Of a stretch of DNA of 53,989 nucleotides, positions 1 through 11,229 are shown one piece after another; position 1 is the first letter of the stretch; every line of letters begins with the position of its first letter. The translations under genes and the position numbers were made by a program. The stretch spans positions 62,558 through 116,546 of the forward strand of contig NMRA01000839.1 in the NCBI GenBank assembly GCA_002633005.1, read 5' to 3'. The DNA is from Phoronis australis. Taxonomy: Eukaryota; Phoronida; Phoronidae. A model generated the notes under the pieces. The model was given only the letters and a program-made list of their open reading frames with translations. It made no database searches and had not been told where the DNA came from.

Positions 1-602
1 GGGAGGGAGCGGGGGAGGGGGAGGGAGAACACTTTTATTTACATAAAAGGTTATTGACCGCTAATAAGAAGGTCCCTGTACAAAATAAATAAATGGAAAT
101 GCAAAAATCAGTAAGAATAGGTGAGGAAGCCATATATATATAACATAAATAAGAAAACAAAGTGAATTAGCGTTGAAAACGACCGACACGCCAGGAACCA
201 AGAAGTAGACTGGGGAATGCAATTAGATATTGTTACATATGAAGCAATTGGAAATATGACTAACTAGATCGTAGTTGCTGATAATAAAATTGGTTAAGAA
301 CTTGGAGAATGCTTGCAAATAATGTGACGATCTTATCCAGTTCTATTTTGACTCGATTTAATTTGTCCGAAGCGAAAGGACGAAAAGTACGGCTAACTTT
401 ACTTGAATGTTGCTATTTTGTAACAAGCTGTCGTTTTGAGGATTTGTCGACGTTCATTCTCCAAAAACCGACATCGAGCAAACACACATCATCATATTAC
501 AGAGATTTGTAGGAGACGAAGATAATTTTGGTACGTTAAAAGTGTGAATATAAAATGCACGTACCACAAGCGTCAAGAGCATGCAATGTATTTTCATTTC
601 AG
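1..602. other. Intronic / upstream sequence of the GH1 gene, no exon seen
   Basis: It opens with a G/A-rich tract (1-30) and is otherwise AT-rich. I looked for the preceding GH1 exon (the one ending near D-Y-P-x-x-M) and did not find it, so it should lie left of the window. Confidence 0.5.
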
Positions 603-681
603 GTTAAGAAACACAGCCGGTTGGAGGGCGTTCCAAATAGGCTGCCAGAGCTTTCTAATGAAGAGAAAGGTTTAATTAAGG
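603..681 (+). CDS. GH1 exon (first visible)
   Basis: Acceptor TTTCATTTCAG at 592-602, donor G|GTACGT after 681. It encodes 26 codons plus one base (phase 1): the charged linker ending NEEKGLIKG that precedes the F-G-F-N-H-Y segment in GH1 enzymes. Confidence 0.85.
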
Positions 682-3600
682 GTACGTGGATATCAGAGTT
701 TAGTCAAACATTTAATAACGAAATACTGTAAGCCTGATTAAGGCCCCTTTTTTGTCGGATAACATGTTCGAAAAAGCCTGTCATGTCACCCCATTGTTTT
801 TTAATCCAAATTTAATTATTAAACTTGCGTGAGTTCTCTTCGGATATTGTATACATGACGCGAGTATCCGCGTATGCTTTAACACACAGTGCGCCTGTAA
901 AGGTTTGTGTGCACACACAAGTGTGGCTGCATTTGGTTGTCATGACGTCCGTTAGTCCGGATGTCGTGCTACCCGCTCGATCAAGACGTATGTGACGTCA
1001 CCGATAGATTTTTGAACAAGTTTACCCATTGATCAAATTTAAAACCAGAGAATGTACTGCAATACAAATGCAACTATTATTTTTCAGCAAGATTTGACAG
1101 CATCCTTAGTGGCAATACTTAGTGTCGACAGAGGGGTTTTCAGTAATATTAATAATATCTATAAACCGATTGACGGATTTCAGAGAAATTTAACACATAC
1201 ATGTAGGTAATGTATCGACAATGCTCCGGTATTAATTGAATTTGGGGGAGGGGGTATTTGACATACACCTAATGGCCATTTTAGTCTTTACAATCTGCTT
1301 TTTAGTCCTTTTGCGAAGTAACCCTAATCGGACTTCAATCGAGGTCTGAACGGCAATGTGCGCTTGTCCAGTTCTTGGAGGATTCGACTTTTGTAGTACC
1401 CCTAGGGGCACTTATTTCAGTTGCCCTGTTCTCTTAGTTTTCCGCGCGATATATCAGAAACTCATGTTCACATTCAGATGAGTTTCCTCACAAGGGTGAA
1501 AGGCATAACTAGGGTGGAGCATGCTACTTTTAAACTATCATCGTTCCCCGCGGTAAGTAAACGGGCTCTTCTGAGGAAGCGAATTTCAAGGTATTGAGGG
1601 AACTAATTGACGGATTTCATTGAAATCTACGGTGTAACTATTGTATGTGACAAAAAAACTTGGGCACCAGTCGATTTTCTGACGGATTCGGCGACTGCAA
1701 CACACCCTGGTGGACAGCCCATTTTGAAATTGACGGAAGGTTCTAGTTTTGAGACAGTTCCAACTAGTACTGTGCTAACTTGCGTCATTTTGTCCATTTC
1801 GTAACTACCAATCCTCATGAACGGTTTTAATAAAAAAAACTTCACTCGCTCATTTGTTAATAACTAGTGATGAGTCTCTTGACGGCATGTTTTATTTCTT
1901 TGTTGAAATGTTGAAAACTGTTCGGTTTGAAAACTTTCGACTTGGCGTTAGTTTAAAAAGGTTACGTAACAGCTCTTTTTGTGGTAATTTGGTTTACCCC
2001 CTGATGTCAAATTATCATTTCCTTGTTACCTACATGAAGGTGAGAAGCACATATCGTTTGCAGGACAGTGTGGGCGCATAAAGACGGTCTTGTTTCATAT
2101 GTAATTTACATAAAACTTGTGCCGACCCACACTCTGCTCTTCTTGCAGGTTCAAGCGATTTCTTCGGCTTCAATCATTACACGACGGAGTTCATTAAGTA
2201 TGCAATCAACAACAACACAGATGCTAACTTCAGCAGTTACTATGGAGACCAGGACCACGAAGCGTCCAAAGATCCAACTTGGCCAAAGTAAGTACAAAAA
2301 CTCTCTGTAGGTTTTTGCTCTATCGACGTTTTATCGGACAAAGATACGCACCTGGTGATCTGTCTTTTGGGAACCCACACACGGCAAATTACCGCCATCC
2401 CATAGCTGTAGTTTAATAACAAGCAACGTCGTGTTTCAATCGCGACAGGTTGGCTCTGAAATGTCCGCCATTCTCAATCTTCAATTATTTAAGAATTTCA
2501 AAGTTTTAAAATACAACCAGATGTACTATAATGTGATGCAGAATGATGAGAATGTCATAAGATAGCACGCCCTCGTACGACAACGTCAAAGACTAATAGA
2601 AAACTAGTCCACTGATCGCTGGTTTGATGGGTGCAATGTCATTAATTCCCTTGAGTTCCGTAGACATTAATATAAATGTCAATGATCGACAAACAGTTGA
2701 CAATAGAATGTGCCCGGTGAGAATCACTGCTTTGCTAGTGCCTTTTTGGGAGTAGTGATTGGAGTTATTAATTCAACAAGCGAGCTTTGTGAACCCCTTG
2801 TTCAATATTCAGGTTTTGTATGTCAGTCTCTGAAAATGCAAAGGTTAACTGAAGGTCTGTAGTTCAGTGTCCTACATCTGACTGTGTTTTATAATCTATC
2901 CGAAGCCATGACAGTTTTTAGCTATAGGTTGACAATGATGGTCGTTTTGTTTTCATTGCGCACCTGTTACAGCGCCTTTGCACACTGCGATAAGAGAATA
3001 ATTCACGCCAACTTTGCAAACAAAACATGAGTAGATACAGTACTAAAAACTAAACGTTTTCATTCATTTAGATCTGGCTCGAGTTGGTTGTATGCAGTTC
3101 CATGGGGATTTCGTAAAATGCTGAATTGGATCAAAAATCACTATGGCAACGTTCCCATTTTTGTATTAGAAAACGGGTTCAGCGACAGGAACGGCACACT
3201 GAGTGATGATCACAGAGTATTTTACTATAAATACTATATCAACGAGATGTTGAAGGGTAAGTGAAGTTTAGTGTTACAATGGTTAATTCCAAACGAGCCC
3301 TACGTATTTACAACGCTGTTTTGCTTGGGATTCACATTAGCAAGAGACTCACATAGACAGCCTAAGAGACGACTAGTTATTAAAATAACTAGCTATCTCT
3401 TTGACTGGCTCTCACTAGTATACTATGCAACTGTTTAGACCACAACTGTTAACTTTGTAACTATTTCTCAGTGCCAGTGACTCTCACTAAGTCGTGCCTG
3501 AGCGGTACTTAATAGTTTCTTGAAATGTTCCTGAACTTTTCACTGGTTCAAACACATCCTAGAACTCACGCGGAATGATTCTATGAACATACACACTTTG

Positions 3601-4431
3601 TAGTGTTCGTAGTCACTCACATAAGTGAAGTTGAAGTAGCTCACACATTATCACCGCAAATGGATAACTAAAAGTTGATCCGGCTGCTGTATGTGAAAGT
3701 CAGCTGAGCTCTTTCTGAGGTTTGTAGTCACTCTCGTGCAATGCCATCACAAGTTGTCTTATATCTGGCGATTGTTGTCACATAAATTTCGTAAATATTC
3801 ACACACTGTCAGAACAATTTACCTGTCGCAAGCTCCGTCCCCTTGGGAAAAGTCGACTGACTAACAATAAGTTTTACCCGGCAACGTGTTGTTTGTCGGG
3901 TATAATGGCGGCTTAGAAACAAAGGTGTGTCAAGAATGCTGCGTTCTGGTTGGTCAGTTAAGCCGTCACTCAAATTCCTGGCTATAGGTCAATTATACTG
4001 CTTTTCTTCACACAGAAAAGGCGCGCGTCACCCGACGCGAGCAATCTTAATGCTTTGTTACATTTTCTGAGCTTAAGACCAACTATTACATATAATTTGT
4101 TTGCAAACATATATGGTTGTATTGCTCCGTTATCTTTATTTTAATTTTAGCTATTAAGATGGACGGTGTCAACGTCAAAGGTTACATGGCCTGGTCTCTG
4201 ATGGACAACTTTGAGTGGGCCACGGGATATAAGGAAAAGTTTGGTCTGTACAGAGTGGACTTTGCGAAACCCGACCGTCCGAGAGTTGCGAAACAATCGG
4301 CAAAATTCTACACAAAGATTGTTCGTGAAAATGGGTTCCCGGCGGCTTCAGAGCCAATCTCTGCAGCCAACAGACTTTCTTTTTGTGCAGTTGGGACTGC
4401 TTTGGTCTCTGTTGTTTTAAAAATGTTTTAA
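603..4431 (+). CDS. Glycoside hydrolase family 1 (lactase-phlorizin hydrolase / beta-glucosidase-like), 3' part of gene, four exons
   Basis: Exons 603-681, 2149-2287, 3072-3256 and 4151-4431 join in phase to give the C-terminal 227 residues of a GH1 retaining beta-glycosidase; the 5' exons lie left of the window. Visible family signatures in order: the linker RLPELSNEEKGLIKG, the substrate-pocket segment DFFGFNHYTT, the nucleophile segment FVLENGFSD (Glu at 3169-3171, about residue 106 of the visible part; the family usually has T or S before E-N-G), and the C-terminal block GYMAWSLMDNFEW...GY..KFGLYRVDF that lines the aglycone site. The acid/base Glu (N-E-P motif) would be in missing exons. 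After the catalytic fold the protein ends in a hydrophobic tail (LSFCAVGTALVSVVLKMF), suggesting a membrane or GPI anchor as in some LPH-like enzymes; that is inference. The family hydrolyses beta-glucosides and galactosides; the substrate here cannot be told. Confidence 0.9.
682..2148 (+). other. GH1 intron, nothing coding seen
   Basis: 1,467-nt intron with standard ends. Short open frames at 1607-1845 on both strands show no family resemblance. Confidence 0.6.
2149..2287 (+). CDS. GH1 exon (second visible)
   Basis: Acceptor CTTGCAG, donor AA|GTAAGT. It encodes SSDFFGFNHYTTEF and a polar stretch with N-linked glycosylation sequons (NNT, NFS), leaving in phase 2. The conserved N-H-Y-T of GH1 is here. 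Confidence 0.9.
2288..3071 (+). other. GH1 intron, nothing else seen
   Basis: 784-nt AT-rich intron, GTAAGT donor and TTTAG acceptor. Confidence 0.6.
3072..3256 (+). CDS. GH1 exon carrying the catalytic nucleophile
   Basis: Acceptor CATTTAG, donor G|GTAAGT. It encodes WLYAVPWGFRKMLNWIK, then VPIFVLENGFSDRNG with the nucleophile Glu, then the H-R-V-F-Y-Y-K-Y-Y-I helix of the family. Confidence 0.92.
3257..4150 (+). other. GH1 intron with a short perfect hairpin
   Basis: 894-nt intron. At 3373-3392 a CTAGTTATT / AATAACTAG pair separated by AA forms a 9-bp stem. No other structure seen. Confidence 0.5.
4151..4431 (+). CDS. GH1 terminal exon with hydrophobic C-terminal tail
   Basis: Acceptor TTTTAG; reads to TAA at 4429-4431. 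It encodes the family's closing block (D-N-F-E-W-A-T-G-Y, F-G-L-Y-R-V-D-F), then about 35 residues ending in an uncharged hydrophobic stretch plus K-M-F. That arrangement fits a GPI signal or a short C-terminal anchor. Confidence 0.92.
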
Positions 4432-4435
4432 GAAT

Positions 4436-4483
4436 GTATGTGTGTGAGTGTGTGTGTGCGTGTGGTCGTTTGTGTGTGTTGGT
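4436..4483. repeat. (TG)n microsatellite in the GH1 3' region
   Basis: Interrupted TG/GT run beginning a few bases after the GH1 stop codon, so it probably lies in the 3' UTR. Confidence 0.7.
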
Positions 4484-6920
4484 ACAACTAAGCGTGCATG
4501 TATTCCACTGGCTTTTTTTGAAACTAAACGTGCATGTGTTTCAGTTGGTTTAGCTGTGTTAAACTCAATATGCATGTATTTCAATCGCTTGCCAGCGCAA
4601 TCGGTTCTACTGTGAGTCAAATTTCTTCTACTAGTTACGTTCTTTATCAGCACTTTCAGTTATTTTACCGGACACTAGATGGCAGGCAAATTGCCTCCTA
4701 AAATTGTCCTGTGACGTCGACAGGTCATAAATGTGTCTCGCGTAGTCATGTTTAAAACACATGTGTGAAAACATGCCTTCACTTACCGCTCGGACACACA
4801 CTGTATGGAAACGTCCGCACCAACAAATAATCACACAGTCACATAGATAATCCGACAGGTGCTTTCTCACTGAGTCCACAGGTATGCACCTACACTAGTT
4901 TGCACCATGTCAAGAAACCGTTTGCTATGGAAAATAGCCACGCCCACAAAAATAGCCTTCGCAAACAGTGTACCCCACTATTCAATAGAAACATGTAGCT
5001 CTGAATAATCGACTATCCTCAGTATGAAAGACTTGACCAAAATAATCCAACTCATATTCTCCGCAACTCCATGAACACATTTGGAAGAAAAACTGTTGAT
5101 GACAAGAAGTTATTATAATTGACGATAAGAAATTGACAAGGCAGAATGAGATTTATCTGTAGAATGCATTCATTTCTTGAAATTTTGCGTTCAAGTGAAA
5201 TGAGTAAACAACTTAAAATGACGATTCATTTGTGTAGTCACAATTTGTCTTGAGATGACGTATTGCTATGGTAACGTGGCGAAGTCAGGTTGGCACAAAT
5301 CACGATGCCAAAACCATAATGATACACTGAACTTTGTAACCAAAGAGTTTACCCGTTTTATTTCAGAAATGCTGACATTATAGCAATTTCAAAATACGTC
5401 TGTAGTCAGCCAAAGTTCGCCCGGCCAACTTCACAATCCGCCCCAGAAAAGTATGCGCTTCTGTGGACATAAATTACAGGTCAAAATTTAAAGGATTTTT
5501 TGTGTAGTAAGTAGAAATCATCACCGGGTTCTGTATTTTAAACATTAAAAACTGTTCAGTTCCTCTATAAATAAAGTTAATTATTATTATTGTTGTTCTT
5601 GTTTATTATTACGTCAGTAAAACTCTCGTTAACAGGGAATGGCTCGTTGCTCTCGATGCGGTGAGCGAGTCTCTTGAAATCACATTTCCCATCATCAAAC
5701 AATTAGTGTACACGAAATGAGGTGACAAAAATTATGATGCTTATTAATAACAATATTTTCGGGTGAACTGGTCACTGCAAGTTGGTTGGTCTACTTATAG
5801 CCGCTCGGACCTCCGGCCGGCACCCACCTCATGAACCTGTTAGTCAAAAAGCATTTGCCAAATCGCTATTTGAGGTGCGAAAAAAATGTGGAAACCTCAA
5901 TATCTCCGAAAACTTTTGATGGATCCTTTCGTTTACAGATCTAAAACATCTCCAAAAAAATCATGAAAATTTTACTTTAAAAGGTGGTCACGTGACAATA
6001 ATAAATCCACAGTACCAAGAAGCATTTTTTAGATTTCTCGATCTTTTCCTTTCAGAAAATATATAATTTCAATTAATAATTGACAAAGGGTAATATTTTC
6101 GATATTTGACTTGGAGTTGAGGTCGTTAGGTCCTAGATGACCTTAAAGATGTATTTGAATTCTCCTAACTATGCCAATGTATAGCAGGAACTAAACGTCA
6201 ATGCTAGGTGAATTCCATCTACATATGTACATGTACGCTAAACAAAATGCAGTTGTATTCATTGACAATTTGTAAATGTGAAAACAAAAAAACTGTAAAT
6301 AGGTGACCTTTGCACAAATGACTTCCCTTGGGGGCTCACATAGCCCGCATATTCCTCAACACCACGTCACGCTACTTACTGGACACGGTTGATTGATTTA
6401 CGGCGAATTCAACACAATAATAGTTTTTAAAAACAGTTGGCATTGTTCAACGTACTTCATATTCACGTCGTAGCTATATAATGTGTTTCTAACTAATTTG
6501 ACCAAGCAATCAGAGAGATAAGAAATTAGCGTGCAAATGCAAAGTCGCGTGGCTCACATGCATTCGCTGTACTAGGATGTCTGAGATTGGACGCATTTTT
6601 TCTCTTCCGGCATAATCTTGATTGACAAGCGCAGGACTATTACCTTAAATGGTGACCCGTTTCTGGTGTAAATCAATGACCTCCTGCTATAAATGCGTGT
6701 CCTTTATCCCCGGGGTCTGAGTCATCTTCAGAACAATAACGTGGTCTCGATCAATCATTGGTCTGACCGGCTTGACCTTCACGCGAAGGTGATGCCATTA
6801 CTCGTGTCACCTGGAGGCGGACCTACCCGGCGAGGATCCCTGCTTTGCCAAGGTCCTTAGCACAAAGCACAGCCGTAGGGTACGCCAATTCTATAACTAT
6901 GAATTTTTGACACTGTTTGT
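4484..6920. other. Intergenic, no gene seen
   Basis: AT-rich with no conserved frame. A relatively GC-rich patch at 6640-6880 has no open frame or structure I can name. An ACACTAGATGGCAGGC box near 4673 resembles a CTCF core. Confidence 0.5.
5570..5575 (+). promoter_or_regulatory. Possible polyadenylation signal for the GH1 gene
   Basis: AATAAA hexamer 1.1 kb after the stop, followed by a T/G-rich stretch (5580-5610). Many such hexamers occur by chance in AT-rich DNA. Confidence 0.25.
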
Positions 6921-6924
6921 TCTG

Positions 6925-9013
6925 ATTCAACGGTCTCGTTACAATAGTGGATTTTGAAAAAGCATTTGATTCTTTGACCTACAGTTTCCTGTTTAATGTT
7001 CTTCAGATGTTTGAGTTTCGAGACATTTTTGTGAAAGGATAAAAATGTTTATTGAAACCTCACAGCTTTGCGTCGTGCAAAATGGCATTGCCTCTGATTT
7101 TTTCAAAGTTGAACGAGGGTGCAAACGAGGGTATCCAATCTCGTCTTACTTTTTTGTGCTTTGCGCTAAAATCGTGGGCTACATGTTTAGAGATAATAAT
7201 GACGTAAAGGGAATTAATTGTAGAACTTGAGAGGTAAAAATTTTACAGCATGCCGATGATACAACAATTGTAACAGAGGGTTCTGGCAAATCTCTTAAAA
7301 AGGCTCTGGGTCTTCTGTACCAATTTGCTAAATATTCAGGTCTTAAACCTAATATTGAAAAAACTGACTGTACATGTATATGGATTGGAACTAGGAAGTA
7401 TAATACTACCTGGATACCTGATTGCGCAAAAATTTTAAAATGGTCAAAAACAAAACTCTCGATTTTGGGGATTAAATTTAGTGTAAATCTAGACGACATG
7501 ACCGATTTGAACTTTAATGCAAAACTTATTGATATTCAGAATATCTTACGCTCTTGGTCCAGAAGATACCTCAGTGTGTGGTGAAATCTTTAGTATTTCC
7601 AAATCTTTTAAATCTTTTCTTAAGTCTACCATCACCAAAGGACAATTTTATTAAACAACTGGAGAAAATGCTTTTTCAGTTTATTTGGAGTAACAGAAAA
7701 GACAAAATTTCTCGTAAGACAATGGTTCAGAATTATAACAGTTGCGGACGCAACATGGTTCATTTAGTTTCCCTTATTAAATCTCTTAAAGTAACATGGT
7801 TAAAAAAAGATAATATATGAACAAAATAATTCGGCCTGGATAGATATTTTGCAGAATTCAAGTCAATTTGACATTGAAAAGATGTTCAATGGAGAAAACT
7901 TTTTTTAAATGGTAGCCCAGTCCACAGGGAATCCTTTTTGGAAGGATGCGTTTGTTTCAACATTTGAGTTTGGTTAGATATTAATAGCGGTCAAGGAAGA
8001 CACATATATAACACAAAGGTTCAAATTGGAGGAAAACCAATATTTTACCCCACTTAGAATGAAAAGGGTGCAAGATTCTTAGGTGATTTGTTTGACGAAA
8101 ACGGAAATTTCTTGTAATAGAAGTTTTTCAGAAAATTTTGGTTTTAAGCCTTTTTACACTCTACTGCGGACTAAAAATTGCTTGAAATTAACTTTTAAAA
8201 GTATATCGTTTTCAAGTGCAAAGGTGTCTCAACCAGTTATTCCACAACACTGCCAAATTTTGGTGAAAAATTCCAAAGGTAGGCTACTCGTGATGTGATA
8301 TTTTTCTGAAAACTTTGTTTCAAAAAGCAAACGGATTAGAAAAATGGGAAAATACTTCTGGTTTTGCAAGATCAATGACCGAATGAAAGTTGTTTCCAAA
8401 CTTCTGTTTTTTGTACTTCAGATGTTACACTCATATTGTTTCAAATGAGAATTGTACACAGAATTTTAGCAACAAATAACTTTTTAATGCGAATTGGTAT
8501 TTCTCCAACTGACCGTAGTAGGAATGAACCTGATAGTCTATAACATTTATTTTGGGGTTGCGCTTTTGTCAAGTCTTTTTGGAGAAAAATAACTGAGTAT
8601 TATATTCACGCAAAAAACCTCAATACATCGATAGATTTTCAGACTGTTATATTTGGTAAAACTGGAAAAGCGAATGACTGTTGAATCTTATCGTTCTTTT
8701 GGCCAAATAGCATATATGCTGTAAAAAGCCGAGAGTAGAACCTTCATCAATAACAATTTTCAAAAAGAATTAGAAATTTATTTCACAATCGAAAAATAGA
8801 GTTATTGTAAAAACGGATTAGGAGACCAACTTCCCAAAGATGGTTTGCGGTGGTTTTTTTACTCTAAAAAGAAATGCAGATTAGAAAAGTACATTCTGTG
8901 TTTTTGGTTTGTGAAGTTGAGTTTTCGGTAAAATGTGCGCGCGTGATGTGTCATTGGTTATTTCTGTCTTTGTACTGTATTATTATTGTTGTATTAAATG
9001 TTTAAAAAAATTA
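6925..9013 (+). mobile_element. Decayed L1/Tx1-like LINE, reverse transcriptase to 3' end
   Basis: Across several frames the + strand carries reverse transcriptase signatures in order: IVDFEKAFDSLTYSFL (about 6943), V-x-N-G then an R-G-C-K-R-G-Y-P-I-S box that corresponds to the usual R-G-x-x-Q-G-D-P-x-S, an H-A-D-D-T-T catalytic box (about 7247), S-G-L-K-P-N-x-E-K-T, and I-W-x-G-T-R. Then come the connector (FQFIWSNRKDKISRKT, 7677-7725) and a late RIVHRILATNNF...HLFWGCAFVKSFW segment (8440-8590). Stops and frameshifts are frequent, and the element ends in a T-rich stretch and short A-run near 9005. It is a 5'-truncated dead copy. Confidence 0.8.
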
Positions 9014-9629
9014 GCTTGTTAGTCCTCGTGTCCACTTTCTAATCCCATTTTGTGTTTTTTTTTCTCATTGCTGGCAATCTGCCTGTTTTTATATTGGAAA
9101 TTTGCTGTTTTCGGTAAGCAAAAATGTGTCATTTTCTACATAAACCTTTGAAGGTCTATAGGTAAAAAATTAAGAAGTCAATAGATGCAAAATTGGTGAT
9201 TGATTTTTGTAACAGAGCCACACCATGATCACATTCACGAAGCATAAGCTGAATCTGGAAGATGACCCCTGGAGTGATTTTTTAATTTCGTTGATTTTTT
9301 CGTGGAATGGCTCTTAAATTTCATGCTGCATGTTTGTACTTATGTCTTACAGGTTGGGCGCTTTAAATTTTATTTGATTGAAACTGGTGGAAAATCAAGT
9401 AAACCAAATAATGGCTGGCAAAGCCATCGTGTTTTGCCTTCAACTTTACGATAGCGATTGCTAAAGCGTACAGCAATACTGAAAAGTTCGATAAAAGCGC
9501 CTTTGAAACCAATACTGTTGGTTACTTGAGCAATTGCTCTTGGGAGTTAAAATCATAAATAAATAAAATAGATCCTGGAATACCGTGCAGTTATCGACGG
9601 ATAAGAAAATAAAATAGTAAAAGAAAAAC
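9014..9629. other. Intergenic, no gene seen
   Basis: AT-rich, lying between the LINE end and the foldback; no recognisable feature. Confidence 0.5.
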
Positions 9630-10140
9630 TAAAATATATTCCCCACTTTTCGAGCGTTACGCTCTTTATCAAGGGCATGACACAGACTGTCGAATAGACA
9701 GACATAAGTGAAGTAACACAGGTGACCGCATGGAGATAAACAACAGGCAGCAGGAACAATATCGGTTATTACAACTAACAGTGGGGTACGCACGATGAAA
9801 CAGAAACGGGCACGTAACTACTGCAGTCATTCATTACAGACTACGTCCCTTTTTAGACCTCCCGCGTGGCTATTGAATGTGGCAATGAAATCGACCTCGC
9901 ACTTTCTCCTAGAGTGAATGTTCGGCAGCCCGCCGAGGTACCTGCTTCTGTTTAGACCCTTCCTCTTATCATGCGTACCCCACTCACTGTGGGTTGTAGT
10001 GACCGACAGTAATCCTGCTGATTATTGTGTATCACCGTGCAATCACCTGTCTTACTTTATTTGTATCCATCTATTCGGCAGTCTGTGTAATACCCTTGGT
10101 AAAGAGCGTACCGCTAGAAACGTGGGGAATAGTTTAACAT
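9630..10140. repeat. Long imperfect inverted repeat (foldback element)
   Basis: The left arm (about 9639-9795) reads TTCCCCACTTTTCGAGCG..., GCTCTTTATCAAGGGC, and ends near AGTGGGGTACGCA. The right arm (about 9970-10132) is its reverse complement with scattered mismatches: TGCGTACCCCACT, CTATTCGGCAGTCTGTGT, CCCTTGGTAAAGAGCGTA and CGTGGGGAA. Arms of about 160 bp flank a spacer of about 175 bp. The shared GAGCGTAACGCTC is itself palindromic. Best read as a foldback or non-autonomous DNA transposon. Confidence 0.75.
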
Positions 10141-10144
10141 AGGC

Positions 10145-10375
10145 GGGTAATATTTTGCTATATTTTAGTACATGTGGAATATCTTAATCATAGACATCTT
10201 AATAATCTATATACATTTTAGTACTGAGAAATGTTTTAATATATTTTAGTACTGAGGAATATTTTAATATATTTTAGTACGAGTGGAATGTTTTGATATA
10301 TTTAAGCACTTGGGGAATATTTTACTACATTTCAGTGCATGGGGAATATTTTACTATATTTTAGTATCCACGCTC
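10145..10375. repeat. 29-bp AT-rich tandem repeat (minisatellite)
   Basis: Units resembling ATATTTTAGTAC, then GTGGAATATTTTA-T, recur every 29 bp for about seven diverged copies, directly abutting the right arm of the foldback. Confidence 0.75.
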
Positions 10376-10460
10376 CTCGTTTTACTTTTACTGAGTTAAT
10401 ATTACATCCTTGCGCCCTTTTCAACCATTAGGATCTTCAGATTTAATAAGCAATAGATCA

Positions 10461-10696
10461 GGGGCCCGTTCCAACAAAACTGACTTAGCTAAGACAAATC
10501 TTGAAGTTTAGTAAATTTTAAAATAAAAGTTAAATTTGTCTCAAAACCAATTCAAGAAAGAGATCTTAAGTTTGACTTAAGTGTTTGACATAAATTTTGT
10601 CTTAATTTTGACTAACTTGCCGAATGTGGAAGTTTCAAAGTTCGAAAGTTAATTAAGTCAAAAATGAACTTAAGTCAGTTTCTTGGAACAGGCCCC
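10461..10696. mobile_element. 236-bp TIR element (MITE), copy 1 of a family seen twice in the window
   Basis: The ends are inverted: GGGGCCCGTTCCAACAAAAC at left and GTTTCTTGGAACAGGCCCCA at right. The interior contains GACTTAGCTAAGACAAATCT and GGAAGTTTCAAAGTTCG, both found again in inverted orientation at 30168-30396. No coding capacity. Confidence 0.75.
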
Positions 10697-11061
10697 AGAT
10701 AATTAAAACAAACAAATTGACTGCTGGCATATGGAAATTATTTGTCAGGGTAACATAGAGCCGTGGTACATGTAGGGGGATATGTGGGGGCCAGGGAACA
10801 GCGGCATGGACCACAGTATGTATACCAATAGACGTAAACACGTCTGTGGAACTTTGATAGATCCAAACACGTGCCAACGAGGTCTGCATGTGTGTGGCAC
10901 ATCTTATATTGCGTTCTCCGTTTTGTCAGGAACGTTTGCAACAGCCATGTACAAGTATGATATATCACGTGACAGAGCTTTCGGTGCAGTTGACCTAGCA
11001 GTCGTGTAACGTTTACTTGACTTCAGTTATCTTATCCTTGGAGAAACTGGAGTGACCTCCG

Positions 11062-11229
11062 TTACCAGTCCAATGTATCTGTGCTCAATTTTAACTTGGG
11101 ACTATTATCCGAGTAGAACTGCGAATACCATCGTCGATGGCGTGCGATCAACTCATCTTCCTTTGACCTTGACATTGCTGGTCTGGCCAGTGCTCGTTTG
11201 CTGTTCCAGATCATTACGTCCCTCTCGAA
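11062..11229 (-). CDS. nvd: nvd exon 7 (C-terminus)
   Basis: Acceptor GCTTTACTAG. It encodes [16 protein letters not shown], and the family's C-terminal signature [17 protein letters not shown], then L-D-W and stop TAA at 11064-11062. Confidence 0.92.
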   Translation of the reverse strand, partial: FERDVMIWNSKRALARPAMSRSKEDELIARHRRWYSQFYSDNSPKLKLSTDTLDW

